A stretch of 64,000 nt of DNA from Oceanospirillaceae bacterium (GTDB lineage: Bacteria; Pseudomonadota; Gammaproteobacteria; Pseudomonadales; Balneatricaceae). Below the pieces are notes generated by a model that made no database searches, was not told where the DNA came from, and worked only from the letters and a program-made list of their open reading frames with translations. Numbering within the stretch: position 1 is the stretch's first letter; each line of letters opens with the position of its first letter. Below are positions 1 to 8,916 of this stretch, one piece after another. The stretch spans positions 42,485 to 106,484 of the forward strand of contig JABGSN010000059.1 in the NCBI GenBank assembly GCA_018647765.1. The letters run 5' to 3'. The translations under genes were made by a program, and so were the position numbers.

Positions 1-489
1 AAAAGATTTGAGCAAATAAATGCCGGTGGGCACTAGAAATGCAGCACCAGGAATGATCATCGCCCAGTAGGTATTGAGCAAGCCCATGCCGCGCAACAAC
101 TTGTATAGGGGAATCAATAGGACTGCGCCAGCAAACATGTTCACAGCTAAAAACAACGCCAGGCTCACCGCTTTGCCACGAAATTGAAAGCGCGCGTATG
201 AGTACGCAGCGGGCACTACAAAAACCATACAAATCAGGGTGGTCATGCTGGCCAAAAACACACTGTTAAAAATGTAGCGAGGCAATTTAGGTACGGTTAC
301 CCAAATGTCCGAATAGGCTTGCAATGACATGTCGTCAGACCAAAACTGGTACGGCGATCGGAACAGGTGAGTGAGCGGCCTTAGGGACGCTAAAAGCATT
401 TCCACGAACGGCAGCAGCATAAAGGTTAAAAAGATACCAATGGCTATATAGAGGCCTAGCTTTTCTAGGGCTGAGTATTTATCAATCAT
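1..489 (-). CDS. Sugar ABC transporter permease, MalG type (partial, C-terminus outside window)
   Basis: Reading the minus strand from the ATG at 489 gives an open frame to the window edge that starts MIDKYSALEKLGLYIAIG. It has a first membrane segment near residues 10-28, then the usual periplasmic stretch and further hydrophobic helices. This is the layout of the second (MalG-like) permease of a CUT1 carbohydrate importer. The ATG overlaps the TGA of the upstream permease (ATGA at 486-489), which indicates translational coupling. The EAA loop that docks the ATPase lies beyond the truncation, so it cannot be checked. By context it imports GlcNAc or chitin oligosaccharides. The binding protein and ATPase genes are not in the window. 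Confidence 0.85.
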   Translation of the reverse strand, partial: MIDKYSALEKLGLYIAIGIFLTFMLLPFVEMLLASLRPLTHLFRSPYQFWSDDMSLQAYSDIWVTVPKLPRYIFNSVFLASMTTLICMVFVVPAAYSYARFQFRGKAVSLALFLAVNMFAGAVLLIPLYKLLRGMGLLNTYWAMIIPGAAFLVPTGIYLLKSF

Positions 490-1403
490 TTCTCGTCTCC
501 ATATTTTTTATTGACCTTGTTCACCAACCATAGATACAGTAAGGAAAACACCGCGAGTATGGCAACGATAAGCACCGCTCGAGTAGCACCTTGGCCGTAC
601 TTATAATTAGCAATGGCCGTTTTATAGGTATCTACAATAAGTGTGGTAGTGCCTCCTCGAGGTCCCCCTTCGGTTAATATCCAAATGATTTCAAAGGAAT
701 TAAAGGTCCAAATGGCAGATAATAAGGCCATCGATGCAAACATAGGCATGATTTGGGGCATGGTGATGCGACGAAAACGATACCAGCGAGAAGCACCATC
801 TATATACGCCGCTTCATATAAATCACGGGGCACATTTTGTATAGCAGCCAGTAAAAATATAGTGATCATGGGCGTGCCAATCCACACGTCCGTAACAATG
901 GCGGAGTAAAAGGCACTGTTCTTATAGGCTAAAAATTCAAATGGACCATCGATGATGCCTAGGTTTTGCAATACCCCAGAGAGAATGCCAAAGTGGCCGT
1001 TGTAGAGCCATAACCAACCAATACAACCAATGGCAATAGGCACGATCCAAGGCGGCATAACCAGCACTCGAAAAGCCGCTTTGCCTTTGAGGTTGGCGGC
1101 TAACAATGAGGCACCAATGAGCCCAAGAATGAGCTTGAGCCCGACCGATAAAAACATCCAATAAAAAGTTCTGCCAATGGTGTCGGGAAACTTTCGGCTA
1201 CTCAGAAGTTTTTCGTAGTTGGCGAAACCCACATAATCTTCTATGCCTAGGCCAGAATTGGTGAAGGATAGACGAATGGTTTCCACCAACGGCCATGCCA
1301 CAATCAAACACATATAAGCTGCTGCAGGGGCGATTAAGACCCAGGCAAAAAATTTCGTAGAATGTAGTCCCTTGCGGGGCATTAAACGTCGAAGCAGTTG
1401 CAT
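486..1403 (-). CDS. Sugar ABC transporter permease, MalF type
   Basis: A 305-residue inner-membrane protein with six predicted hydrophobic segments, the first at about residues 19-40. The EAA cytoplasmic loop is clear: EAAYIDGASRWYRF begins at residue 197 and ends in a MP motif, the ATPase-docking signature of binding-protein-dependent permeases. The length fits the first (MalF/UgpA-like) permease of CUT1 sugar importers. It starts 19 bp after the GH20 hexosaminidase stop and overlaps the next permease by 4 bp, so the three genes form one minus-strand operon. The substrate is inferred from the neighbours to be an N-acetylglucosamine-containing oligosaccharide; the sequence alone does not show it. 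Confidence 0.9.
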   Translation of the reverse strand: MQLLRRLMPRKGLHSTKFFAWVLIAPAAAYMCLIVAWPLVETIRLSFTNSGLGIEDYVGFANYEKLLSSRKFPDTIGRTFYWMFLSVGLKLILGLIGASLLAANLKGKAAFRVLVMPPWIVPIAIGCIGWLWLYNGHFGILSGVLQNLGIIDGPFEFLAYKNSAFYSAIVTDVWIGTPMITIFLLAAIQNVPRDLYEAAYIDGASRWYRFRRITMPQIMPMFASMALLSAIWTFNSFEIIWILTEGGPRGGTTTLIVDTYKTAIANYKYGQGATRAVLIVAILAVFSLLYLWLVNKVNKKYGDEK

Positions 1404-1422
1404 TACTCGTCGTCTCCTAAAG

Positions 1423-3303
1423 TTAAAAGCGCTGGGTAGGCCAGCTTAGGGCTTGCCAAATAGGGTTAAAATCATGTGCCGCCTGAACTAGTCCGGCACC
1501 TCTGCGGGTCTTGTTTTCGCTGCACCAAGCGCTTTCTGCTAAGCCGATGATGCGTGGTGCTAAGGCTTTTTTAAGGTCTGTTGAGCTGGCAATAGTTTCA
1601 CACCAAAGTGCACCTTGAATGCCAGCAATATCATCATTAGGGTACCAAGCGGTGGTATGTTCTAGGCTAATGGTAGCGGCCCAGTTGGCTCCGGCGCTTT
1701 GTGAATTGCTGTCTTTACTCATGTCGAAATAAAGATGCTGAGCAGGACTCATGATAACCTGAAACCCTCTATCTACAAGAGCCTGTCCAGATGCGGCGTC
1801 CTGCCATACGAACACTAAGGCATCGCTACCAATGTTAAATTGCTCACCTTCGGCAGACTCCTGCCAAGCGGCGGGTAGTGCACCCTGTTGGCGTACAATG
1901 GCTGCGGCTTGAGACATAAACCAGCCTAAAACATCGGCGTCAGTGGTGAGCTTATGGGTTTGTTTGAGGGCGTCAACGGCGGGCGAGCCGTCCCAGCACC
2001 CCGGCGTAACTTCATCGCCGCCTAAGTGCAGGTAATGACTGCCAAACAGCTCGCAAAGCTCTTTAATAATAGGTGTTAAAATGGCCCAGCTAGTGTCTAA
2101 CGCGGGGTTAATAGTGTTGTGGTAATAACCTTGAACCGAGGCAGGTTGGCTGCCGTTATGGTTCGCTTGTGGTTCGCCCAGTTCGGGCAGCGCAAGTTGT
2201 AAGGCAAGGCTATGGCCCGGTAGTTCGATTTCTACCATGACTTGTAAATGGCAGCTACGCGCATGCTGCAAGATAGTATTGATGTCTTGTTTGCTGTAAC
2301 TACCTCCGGTGGGGCCAATGCCGCCGCCAAAAACGCCAGGGATGAGTTTGCCTTCGCCGCGCCATGCAGTGTTTTTAGCCAGTTCTGGGGCGCACTCTAG
2401 CTCAATGCGAAACGCCTCATCGTCAATCGGGTGCCAATGAAAACGATTGAGTTTCAATAGCGCCATCAGGTCTAATAATTCGCACAGGGTCTTGGTGTCG
2501 AAAAACTGCCGAGCACAATCTAAATGTTGTCCGCGCCAATGATAGCGAGGTTGGTCTTCGATACGACCACAAGGCAAGCTGCCCTTGTAGCTGCAATACA
2601 TTTGCAAAAGGCTAATAAAACCGTAATAAAAGCCCTGTTCGTGGCTCGCCTCTAGCGTGATTGATTGGTTGCTTATATCAACAGTGTAGGCTTCTTGGGC
2701 AAGTTGTGGGTTGATGCTGCAGGTGATTGGTGTACTGCCTTCTTGGGTCTTAATGAGATGGCTACGTAAACCTAAAGCGCTTGCGTCTTGCCATGCCGTT
2801 AAGACCAGAGGTAGATCCAAACCAAAGGTATTGAATCCGCTTGTACAATCTACGTAGTCGCCGTTAGGCAACCAAGAGGTGGGGGCAGGCGCCAGTTTTA
2901 GTAGCGCATGATCATGGCTAACACTGTGGGTTTGGGGTTGGGTCTGGTTGGCAAAACGGATCGGCTGGGTTTGTACCGCAGTGGCTCGACCGGCGTGGGT
3001 AATGTAAGCGCCCTTAGGCCCCCAGGCCATATTAAGAGCCACGCCTGTTTGTTGGTAGGCAATACAACAAGCCCAGCTTTCGCCAGGTTCTATAGGGGTG
3101 TTGTGGGTGGGTACAAGGCGAGTAAAGCCACCTACTTGATGCATGATTTTACACTCGCGTACTGCTGTAGCTGGGTCTAATAAACTAAAACACAGGCAAA
3201 AATCAGATACCGCAGCAGCACCAACATTGGTGAGCTGTAGCTCTATCTGATTGTGGTTATTCACATAACTGTGAAGCACCATGGAGGGGATTGCCTGACT
3301 CAC
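1423..3303 (-). CDS. Beta-N-acetylhexosaminidase, GH20 family
   Basis: A 626-residue GH20 glycosidase that removes non-reducing GlcNAc/GalNAc from oligosaccharides. The catalytic Asp-Glu pair is visible in HLGGDE (residues 426-431; D430 and E431). The TIM-barrel strand RGQHLDCAR (about 257-265) and the HWHPIDDEAFR segment (about 289-299) are also typical. The first ~150 residues form an Ig-like beta domain. There is no signal peptide or lipobox, so the enzyme is probably cytoplasmic and acts on imported oligomers. The start is GTG at 3303 with only a weak ribosome site (AGG about 10 nt upstream). It is the first gene of the operon with the two permeases, divergent from nagB. Confidence 0.92.
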   Translation of the reverse strand: MSQAIPSMVLHSYVNNHNQIELQLTNVGAAAVSDFCLCFSLLDPATAVRECKIMHQVGGFTRLVPTHNTPIEPGESWACCIAYQQTGVALNMAWGPKGAYITHAGRATAVQTQPIRFANQTQPQTHSVSHDHALLKLAPAPTSWLPNGDYVDCTSGFNTFGLDLPLVLTAWQDASALGLRSHLIKTQEGSTPITCSINPQLAQEAYTVDISNQSITLEASHEQGFYYGFISLLQMYCSYKGSLPCGRIEDQPRYHWRGQHLDCARQFFDTKTLCELLDLMALLKLNRFHWHPIDDEAFRIELECAPELAKNTAWRGEGKLIPGVFGGGIGPTGGSYSKQDINTILQHARSCHLQVMVEIELPGHSLALQLALPELGEPQANHNGSQPASVQGYYHNTINPALDTSWAILTPIIKELCELFGSHYLHLGGDEVTPGCWDGSPAVDALKQTHKLTTDADVLGWFMSQAAAIVRQQGALPAAWQESAEGEQFNIGSDALVFVWQDAASGQALVDRGFQVIMSPAQHLYFDMSKDSNSQSAGANWAATISLEHTTAWYPNDDIAGIQGALWCETIASSTDLKKALAPRIIGLAESAWCSENKTRRGAGLVQAAHDFNPIWQALSWPTQRF

Positions 3304-3593
3304 TTTTGTGACCTGTGCTTGCTGTATTTCAATACCAATATATATCCAATTTATTGCTCATGCAAGTTGTTTAGTTACCAATTGCTTACGAATTTGTTGA
3401 TATTTTGGCTAAATAGTTGAATTTTGAAATGTTTTTGTAAAAAATTAATTTTTTTGAGGCTGCTTTATTGTATAAATATAAAAATTGGTTTGTAGAGTGT
3501 GTTACTTTTGTATTATATTGGTATTGTTTTACCGTATAACATCAATGCCTTTTGTATGCTGGGTTATTTATTGCGTCACAGGAGTTAAGTTGC
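3304..3593. promoter_or_regulatory. Divergent control region between GH20 operon and nagB operon
   Basis: This 290-bp AT-rich gap drives transcription both ways. The 13-mer TATATTGGTATTG occurs at 3514-3526 on the plus strand and at 3330-3342 on the minus strand, once upstream of each unit. In both copies the next three bases are followed by TAC, so each site reads GGTA-N6-TAC; at nagB it is a full GGTA-N6-TACC dyad (3520-3533). A TATAAC box (3535-3540) sits next to the nagB copy. This looks like a shared operator, but the regulator is not identified in the window. Confidence 0.6.
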
Positions 3594-4367
3594 ATGAGAG
3601 TTGTAATCACCGATGATGCTAGTGCTGTAGCAAACGCCAGTGCCGAGGTATTGTGCCGGCAGTTAGTCACTGCCCCCGCTTCGGTATTGGGTTTGGCTAC
3701 AGGCTCCACGCCGGTCATGCTCTATAAGGAGTTGGTGAGTCGTTATCAGGCAGGTCAGGTGTGTTTTGCCAAGGCCAAGAGTTTCAACCTCGATGAATAT
3801 GTTGGCATTGACCCCAGCCACCCTCAGAGTTACCGGCATTTTATGCAGCAACACTTGTTTGATCAGGTTAATATCGACCCGGTGGCAACCCAAGTGCCGC
3901 AAGGCTTGGCGGACCCTAAGATAGAGTGCGAGCGCTATGAAGCGGCTATAACATCAGCCGGTGGTATAGACCTGCAAGTTCTGGGCCTCGGCTCGAATGG
4001 CCACATTGGTTTTAATGAGCCGACCTCGAGCTTGGCATCACGCACGCGTATCAAAACCCTCACTGAGGATACTATAGCTGCAAATGCGCGCTTCTTTGAG
4101 GCCCATGAGCAACAGCCAACCTTGGCCTTAACTATGGGTATTGGCACCATTATGGAGGCGCGGCAGATCTTGTTGTTAGCGACTGGTGAGCATAAAGCTA
4201 AAGCCGTAAAAGCCATGGTAGAGGGCCCCGTGAGTGCCATGGCGCCGGCATCTGTGCTGCAGTTCCATCAATCGGTTACCCTGGTATTGGATGTCGCTGC
4301 AGCGTCACTGCTGGAAGCGCAGGACTACTACCATTGGGTTGAAAAAATGCGCGCACAAACCACCTAA
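3594..4367 (+). CDS. nagB: Glucosamine-6-phosphate deaminase
   Basis: Converts glucosamine-6-phosphate to fructose-6-phosphate and ammonia, the last step of GlcNAc catabolism. Seen: GLATGSTP phosphate-binding loop (residues 33-40), LDEY with D67, GLGSNGHIGFNEP (131-143) with H137 and E142, and the following SSLASRTRIKTL. N135 stands where E. coli NagB has a catalytic Asp; as I recall this is common in the shorter Bacillus-type enzymes. The protein is 257 residues and lacks the C-terminal extension of the allosteric E. coli form. I chose the ATG at 3594 because GGAG lies 9 nt upstream; an upstream TTG/ATG frame adds 14 residues without homology. First gene of the operon with nagA. Confidence 0.93.
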   Translation: MRVVITDDASAVANASAEVLCRQLVTAPASVLGLATGSTPVMLYKELVSRYQAGQVCFAKAKSFNLDEYVGIDPSHPQSYRHFMQQHLFDQVNIDPVATQVPQGLADPKIECERYEAAITSAGGIDLQVLGLGSNGHIGFNEPTSSLASRTRIKTLTEDTIAANARFFEAHEQQPTLALTMGIGTIMEARQILLLATGEHKAKAVKAMVEGPVSAMAPASVLQFHQSVTLVLDVAAASLLEAQDYYHWVEKMRAQTT

Positions 4368-4390
4368 TTTAGATCAGAAAAAGGATCATC

Positions 4391-5539
4391 ATGGCTACAG
4401 TAACCGCTCTAACCAATGGACAAATATTTACTGGTGACAAAATTGTTAACCAGCATGCCTTACTTATCGAAGCAGGTTGCGTCGTTGATTTGGTGCCCGA
4501 GTCTGCGCTGCCCAAGGTGCACAACGGCTACGATCTTGGTGGTGGTTTGTTAGCACCAGGGTTTATTGATGTGCATGTTAATGGCGGAGCCGGCGAATTA
4601 CTTAATCACCAGCCTAACGCTAAGTCTTTACAAACTATCGCCCAAGCCCATCGGCAATATGGCACTACTGCATTCCTGCCGACCCTAATAACTGATACTT
4701 GGGTTCAAATGGTGAATGCGGTGGCGGCAGTGAGGGCTGCGGTTGAGTTGGGTGTGCCGGGTATTTTGGGCATTCATCTAGAGGGGCCTTACCTCAATGA
4801 AGAGCGCAAGGGTGTGCACCCGCCTACGCGTATACGGGTACCGACCAGTTATGAGGACCTCAGTTCTTTGTTTGAACCCTTTCCAGACCACCTAATTAAG
4901 CTCATGACCTTGGCACCTGAGCAGGTGAACCCTGATTTTATCCATCGTTTGACCGCCGATGGCATGATTGTTTCGGCCGGCCACACCGCAGCCAGTTACG
5001 AGCAAATGCAAGAAGCCTTGGCCAAGGGAGTAAGAGGGTTTACGCATCTTTTTAACGCCATGACACCGATGACCAGCCGTGAACCTGGCGTGGTCGGCGC
5101 AGCCTTGGATCACGACGACAGTTGGTGTGGTTTGATTGTGGATGGCCACCACGTACACCCGGTGACCTTACGACAAGCGATCAAAGCCAAAGCCAGGGGC
5201 AAAATGATGTTAGTTACCGATGCCATGCATACGGTGGGTGAGGGCGCTGGCCGTTTTGATCTTATGGGTCGGCCTATTGTTAGTAAAAATGGCAAGGTGA
5301 CTACCCTTGATGGCACCTTGGCTGGCAGCGATTTAGACATGGCAAGTGCCGTGCGTAACACTGTATATAAGGTGGGTTTGGAGTTGGAAGAGGCATTGCG
5401 TATGGCCTCCCTTTATCCTGCACAGTTTCTTAAATTGGACCGACAGATGGGCAAAATCGCGCCCGGTTATCAAGCCGATTTGGTGCTGCTTGATGAACAT
5501 TTGATGGTGCAAAATACATGGATTAAAGGGGAGTTCTAA
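4391..5539 (+). CDS. nagA: N-acetylglucosamine-6-phosphate deacetylase
   Basis: A 382-residue amidohydrolase-superfamily enzyme that deacetylates GlcNAc-6-P, giving glucosamine-6-P for NagB. Metal and catalytic residues are in place: GFIDVHVNGG near 57-66, HLEGPYLN with E131, SAGHT with H198, THLFNAMTP with H219, DGHHVHP near 251-257 and TDAMHTVG with the catalytic D277. AAGGA precedes the ATG by 7 nt. It lies 23 bp after nagB and 1 bp before the isomerase gene, so it is in the same operon. No GlcNAc kinase or PTS gene is in the window, so the phosphorylating step must be encoded elsewhere. Confidence 0.95.
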   Translation: MATVTALTNGQIFTGDKIVNQHALLIEAGCVVDLVPESALPKVHNGYDLGGGLLAPGFIDVHVNGGAGELLNHQPNAKSLQTIAQAHRQYGTTAFLPTLITDTWVQMVNAVAAVRAAVELGVPGILGIHLEGPYLNEERKGVHPPTRIRVPTSYEDLSSLFEPFPDHLIKLMTLAPEQVNPDFIHRLTADGMIVSAGHTAASYEQMQEALAKGVRGFTHLFNAMTPMTSREPGVVGAALDHDDSWCGLIVDGHHVHPVTLRQAIKAKARGKMMLVTDAMHTVGEGAGRFDLMGRPIVSKNGKVTTLDGTLAGSDLDMASAVRNTVYKVGLELEEALRMASLYPAQFLKLDRQMGKIAPGYQADLVLLDEHLMVQNTWIKGEF

Positions 5540-5540
5540 C

Positions 5541-6383
5541 ATGCATAAAGCCATCAGTTATTGGTCCATGGAGCATGGTTTTGCAGCAAATCATAGTATT
5601 GAACAAGCGTTAGCGGATGCCCATAAGGCCAATTTTACTCATTTGGAGTTGGCGGTGTCAGACACTGGAGTACTCACCTTTGATACCCCACTAGACGCAG
5701 TTAAGCGAGTTATAACGGACTCGCCTGTGTCCGTAACCAGCCTTGCCTCGGGCATGAGCTGGGGCCAAAATCCGGCCAGTGACGATGTCGATGTACGGCT
5801 GGCCAGTATTGAATTTCACCAGCGTGCTTTAATGATGGCGGCCGAATTGGGTTGTGGTGCTTTGCTGATGGTGCCCGGCGTCAGCCGAAGCCCTATTAGC
5901 CCCGATCTTGTGCGTTATGACATTGCTGTGGAGCGTATGCGTAGAGCGATACAGGCGCTGCTTGAAGTGGCTGAGTGCGTCAATGTAGACCTGTGTTTAG
6001 AGAATGTGTGGAATGGCTTGTTTTATTCGCCCCTCGAATTGCGCGATTTTATTGATAGTTTTGACTCACCACGCTTGGGCGTGTATCTAGACGTGGGCAA
6101 CTTGATGGGCATCCATCAGTACCCTCCCCATTGGATCGAGCTCTTGGGGCAGCGCATTAAACGCGTGCATATTAAGGACTATCGAGAAAACTTCGATTGG
6201 ACCGGCGGCTACAGTTTCTGCGACTTAGGTGCTGGCGACGTGCCTTGGGTAGAGACCATGGCGGCGCTAAAAGCCATCAACTATGAGTCTAGCTTAACCG
6301 CCGAAATGCTACCGTGGGATGCGAGCTTATTAGAGCGCACATCGGTGGCTATGGATGCCATTATGGGCCGTAATAACGCCTAA
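5541..6383 (+). CDS. Sugar phosphate isomerase/epimerase family protein (TIM barrel)
   Basis: A 280-residue protein of the xylose-isomerase-like (AP_endonuc_2) TIM-barrel family. The four metal-ligand positions can be placed: E154 in LENVW, D184 in YLDVGN, H210 in RVHIKDY and E255 in TAEMLPW. DLGAGDVPW near residue 228 is also typical of the family. It directly follows nagA (1 bp gap) and precedes a Gfo/Idh/MocA dehydrogenase, a pairing often seen in catabolism of inositol or unusual sugars through 3-keto intermediates. The substrate is unknown. Its place inside a nag operon suggests a sugar found together with GlcNAc in the imported oligosaccharide. Confidence 0.8.
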   Translation: MHKAISYWSMEHGFAANHSIEQALADAHKANFTHLELAVSDTGVLTFDTPLDAVKRVITDSPVSVTSLASGMSWGQNPASDDVDVRLASIEFHQRALMMAAELGCGALLMVPGVSRSPISPDLVRYDIAVERMRRAIQALLEVAECVNVDLCLENVWNGLFYSPLELRDFIDSFDSPRLGVYLDVGNLMGIHQYPPHWIELLGQRIKRVHIKDYRENFDWTGGYSFCDLGAGDVPWVETMAALKAINYESSLTAEMLPWDASLLERTSVAMDAIMGRNNA

Positions 6384-6393
6384 GGAGCAGGCC

Positions 6394-7428
6394 GTGAGTA
6401 AGAAATTAAAAGTGGGTGTGATTGGCTTGGGCATGATGGGTCAAACTCATTTAGACGTGTATAGCCAGATGCCTAACGTTGAGGTGGTGGCCATCGCCGA
6501 CCAAGATGAAGCGCGCTTATTGGGCCTCACGCAGGCGCAAGGCAATATCCAAGGCCAGGCGCAGGGCCAAGTGGATTTAAGCCAGGTGCAGCGCTTTACC
6601 GACGGTTACCAGCTGATTGAGTCTGCCGACGTTGATTTAATTGACGTGTGCGTAGGAACGAACCTGCACTTGGCCATGGCCAAGGCGGTTATAGTAAAAG
6701 GCCGACACCTAATGCTAGAAAAGCCAGTGGCAAGAAGCCATACGCAAGGTTTAGAACTATTAGCCTTAGCTCAGGCCAGCCCTAGCTTTGTGATGTTAGG
6801 TATGTGTTTACGTTATTGGCCGGCTTGGGTGTATTTAAAACAAGCCATTGATGAACAGCGTTTTGGGGCTTTAAAGTCGTTGTTTTGCGAACGTTTGTCG
6901 AGCTTTCCAGACGGTGACTTTTACCGTAGCAGCCAGCAGTGCGGCGGTGCGATATTAGATTTACATATTCATGACGTGGACTTCATTAGTCATTGTTTAG
7001 GTCGCCCTAGTGAAGTAGTTAGCCGTGGCCATATAGGGCGATCGGGTGGTTTGGATCATGTGCATACTCAATATACCTTTGCCGGTGAATTTAAAGATGC
7101 TGTTGTGACTGCTCAAGGTGGTTGGTCTATGGCTCAGGGTTACCCGTTTAACATGAGCTATACTGCCAACTTTGAGCAAGCAACACTAGGCTATGAGCTC
7201 GGAGACGGCGAACATCTAATCTTGTATCACGGGGGAGTGGCTCAAGCCGTGGACCTAGCCGCTGGTATGGGTTATGAGCATGAGATCAAGCATCTCGTGA
7301 GGGCTATATTGTCGTCTCAAAGCACTGACTTTGATTCTCTACACAGTGCCGTTGATGCTTTGGCGGTGGTAGAGGCCGAAGCCTTAAGCATCGCTACAGG
7401 CCAGCTACAACAACCTCTATACGGTTAA
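6394..7428 (+). CDS. Gfo/Idh/MocA family oxidoreductase
   Basis: A 344-residue NAD(P)-dependent sugar dehydrogenase-like protein. The N-terminal Rossmann fold has GVIGLGMMGQTH (residues 8-19), the family lysine is in LEKPVA (K110), and the catalytic-domain motif DLHIHDVD is at 189-196. The GTG at 6394 is preferred because AAGGAG lies 6 nt upstream; the longer frame from 6355 would overlap the isomerase and adds no homology. A short Gln/Gly-rich insertion (about 46-60) follows the second beta strand. It probably works with the preceding isomerase in one step of sugar conversion. It is the last gene of the plus-strand operon and converges on the HAD gene. Confidence 0.85.
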   Translation: MSKKLKVGVIGLGMMGQTHLDVYSQMPNVEVVAIADQDEARLLGLTQAQGNIQGQAQGQVDLSQVQRFTDGYQLIESADVDLIDVCVGTNLHLAMAKAVIVKGRHLMLEKPVARSHTQGLELLALAQASPSFVMLGMCLRYWPAWVYLKQAIDEQRFGALKSLFCERLSSFPDGDFYRSSQQCGGAILDLHIHDVDFISHCLGRPSEVVSRGHIGRSGGLDHVHTQYTFAGEFKDAVVTAQGGWSMAQGYPFNMSYTANFEQATLGYELGDGEHLILYHGGVAQAVDLAAGMGYEHEIKHLVRAILSSQSTDFDSLHSAVDALAVVEAEALSIATGQLQQPLYG

Positions 7429-7440
7429 TACAAACCTTGT

Positions 7441-8202
7441 TTAACGCGCATATGCTTTAAACAAATCATTAATACTGGCAATGGTTCGCGCCTCTTGGGG
7501 TAGCTGGTGAAGGTCGTTAGCACGAAATTTTCCGGTCTGTACTAAGCAAGCCTGTAAACCAGCAGCCACGGCGCCCACCACGTCGGCGGCCACATCATCG
7601 CCCACCATTAAGCATTGTTTTGCATTGAGTCCTGTGGATGCCACTATGTGCTGATAAAACTTGGCGCTGGGTTTGCCCATGATAATTGGCTCAACTTGGG
7701 CCGCCCAAGCCAAGCCTGTGATAAAGCCGCCAGCGTCCAACATTAAGCCATTACTGCCATTGAAGTAGCGGTTAAGCCCAATGCCAATGAGAGGCAACCC
7801 TTGGTGGCAAAGTCGGAATGCCTGGTTCAAGGCTTCATAGGTGAGTCCATCGCGGGCATCGCCTAACACCACACAGTTGGGTTGCGTCTTGGTCAGGTGT
7901 GAGAATTCGCTGGCGATCGATGGGTGAACTAAGGCCAAGGGCGATAGGTTATGTTGCTCTAAATATGTAGCTGCGGCTCTTGGAGCAGTGTAAAGCTCTC
8001 TAGATTCAATGCTAAAACCCATACCCAGCAGTTGTTGCAAAATGCGGTGATGACTGCGGGTCGCAGTATTGGTAACAAAGCGTAATTGTAAGCCTAGATG
8101 TCTTGCTTCACGCACGCAGTCAATTGCACCATCAATGACCTTATTGTCGTCATAGAGCACACCGCTCAAATCGAGCAAAAGGGCATCAAAGGTTAGTGAC
8201 AT
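7441..8202 (-). CDS. HAD superfamily IIA hydrolase (LHPP/NagD-like)
   Basis: A 253-residue phosphatase of HAD subfamily IIA. The first motif is DLSGVLY at residues 11-17. The nucleophile D11 is present, while the second acidic position is Ser, as in the LHPP group (DISGVLY). VTNTATRS near 39-46 is motif II, and GKPSAKF plus MVGDDVAAD in the C-terminal half are motifs III and IV. The cap inserts between motifs II and III. The substrate is unknown; LHPP homologues act on pyrophosphate and phosphoamino acids in vitro. It ends 12 bp from the convergent dehydrogenase and lies 57 bp downstream of eda, so it may be read through from the zwf-pgl-eda operon. Confidence 0.82.
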   Translation of the reverse strand: MSLTFDALLLDLSGVLYDDNKVIDGAIDCVREARHLGLQLRFVTNTATRSHHRILQQLLGMGFSIESRELYTAPRAAATYLEQHNLSPLALVHPSIASEFSHLTKTQPNCVVLGDARDGLTYEALNQAFRLCHQGLPLIGIGLNRYFNGSNGLMLDAGGFITGLAWAAQVEPIIMGKPSAKFYQHIVASTGLNAKQCLMVGDDVAADVVGAVAAGLQACLVQTGKFRANDLHQLPQEARTIASINDLFKAYAR

Positions 8203-8259
8203 GACTGCCTCAAAGTAGATCCGCAGGAGGCTAGTTTAACACTAATTATAGTGTGTCGC

Positions 8260-8916
8260 TTACATTGCAGCGGCCCGTAATGCAAGTTGATGTACGGCAT
8301 GCCAGTCTTTCGCGTCGGTTAGACTTTTTGGCGTTAGCCATGTACCACCTACACACATCACGTTATTCAACGCTAAATAGTCTGCTGCATTGTTAGGTTT
8401 AATGCCGCCGGTGGGGCAGAATTTGAGTTCGGATAAAGGCCCAGCAAAGGCCTTTAATGTATCTACGCCACCCACCACCGCAGCGGGGAATAGCTTAAAC
8501 CGGCGATACCCTAGCTGCATGGCCTGCATGGCTTCACTGACACTAGCGACCCCCGGTAGCAATGGTACTGTAGACTGGCTGCCGAATTGTAATAATTCTG
8601 CGGTGCTGCCTGGGCTAACGATGAAGTCGGCGCCGGCATCAATGCAGGCCTGGTATTGGGATGGGTTGAGCACGGTCCCCGCACCAATGATGGCTTGCGG
8701 TAACGCCTGCTTGAGTTGCTTGATAGCCGTTAGACCGTACTCACTACGTAAAGTTATCTCCAATACGCTTAAGCCGCCGTTCACCAAAGCGCTGGCAATA
8801 CCTATGGCCTGCTCGGCATTGTCGAAGGTTAATACCGGGATCACCGGTGCGGCGGCACAAATTTGGTCGATGCGCTTAGTATTGATGTCTATTTGAGTAT
8901 TTTCTAAAGATGTCAT
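8260..8916 (-). CDS. eda: KDPG/KHG aldolase
   Basis: A 218-residue bifunctional 4-hydroxy-2-oxoglutarate/2-dehydro-3-deoxy-phosphogluconate aldolase that splits KDPG to pyruvate and glyceraldehyde-3-phosphate in the Entner-Doudoroff pathway. The Schiff-base lysine is K141 in RRFKLFPA, and the general base is E53 in LEITLR. GAGTVLNP (about 78-85), SPGST and CPTGGI complete the family pattern. The ATG abuts the pgl stop codon directly, so translation is coupled. Phosphogluconate dehydratase (edd) is not in the window. Confidence 0.95.
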   Translation of the reverse strand: MTSLENTQIDINTKRIDQICAAAPVIPVLTFDNAEQAIGIASALVNGGLSVLEITLRSEYGLTAIKQLKQALPQAIIGAGTVLNPSQYQACIDAGADFIVSPGSTAELLQFGSQSTVPLLPGVASVSEAMQAMQLGYRRFKLFPAAVVGGVDTLKAFAGPLSELKFCPTGGIKPNNAADYLALNNVMCVGGTWLTPKSLTDAKDWHAVHQLALRAAAM

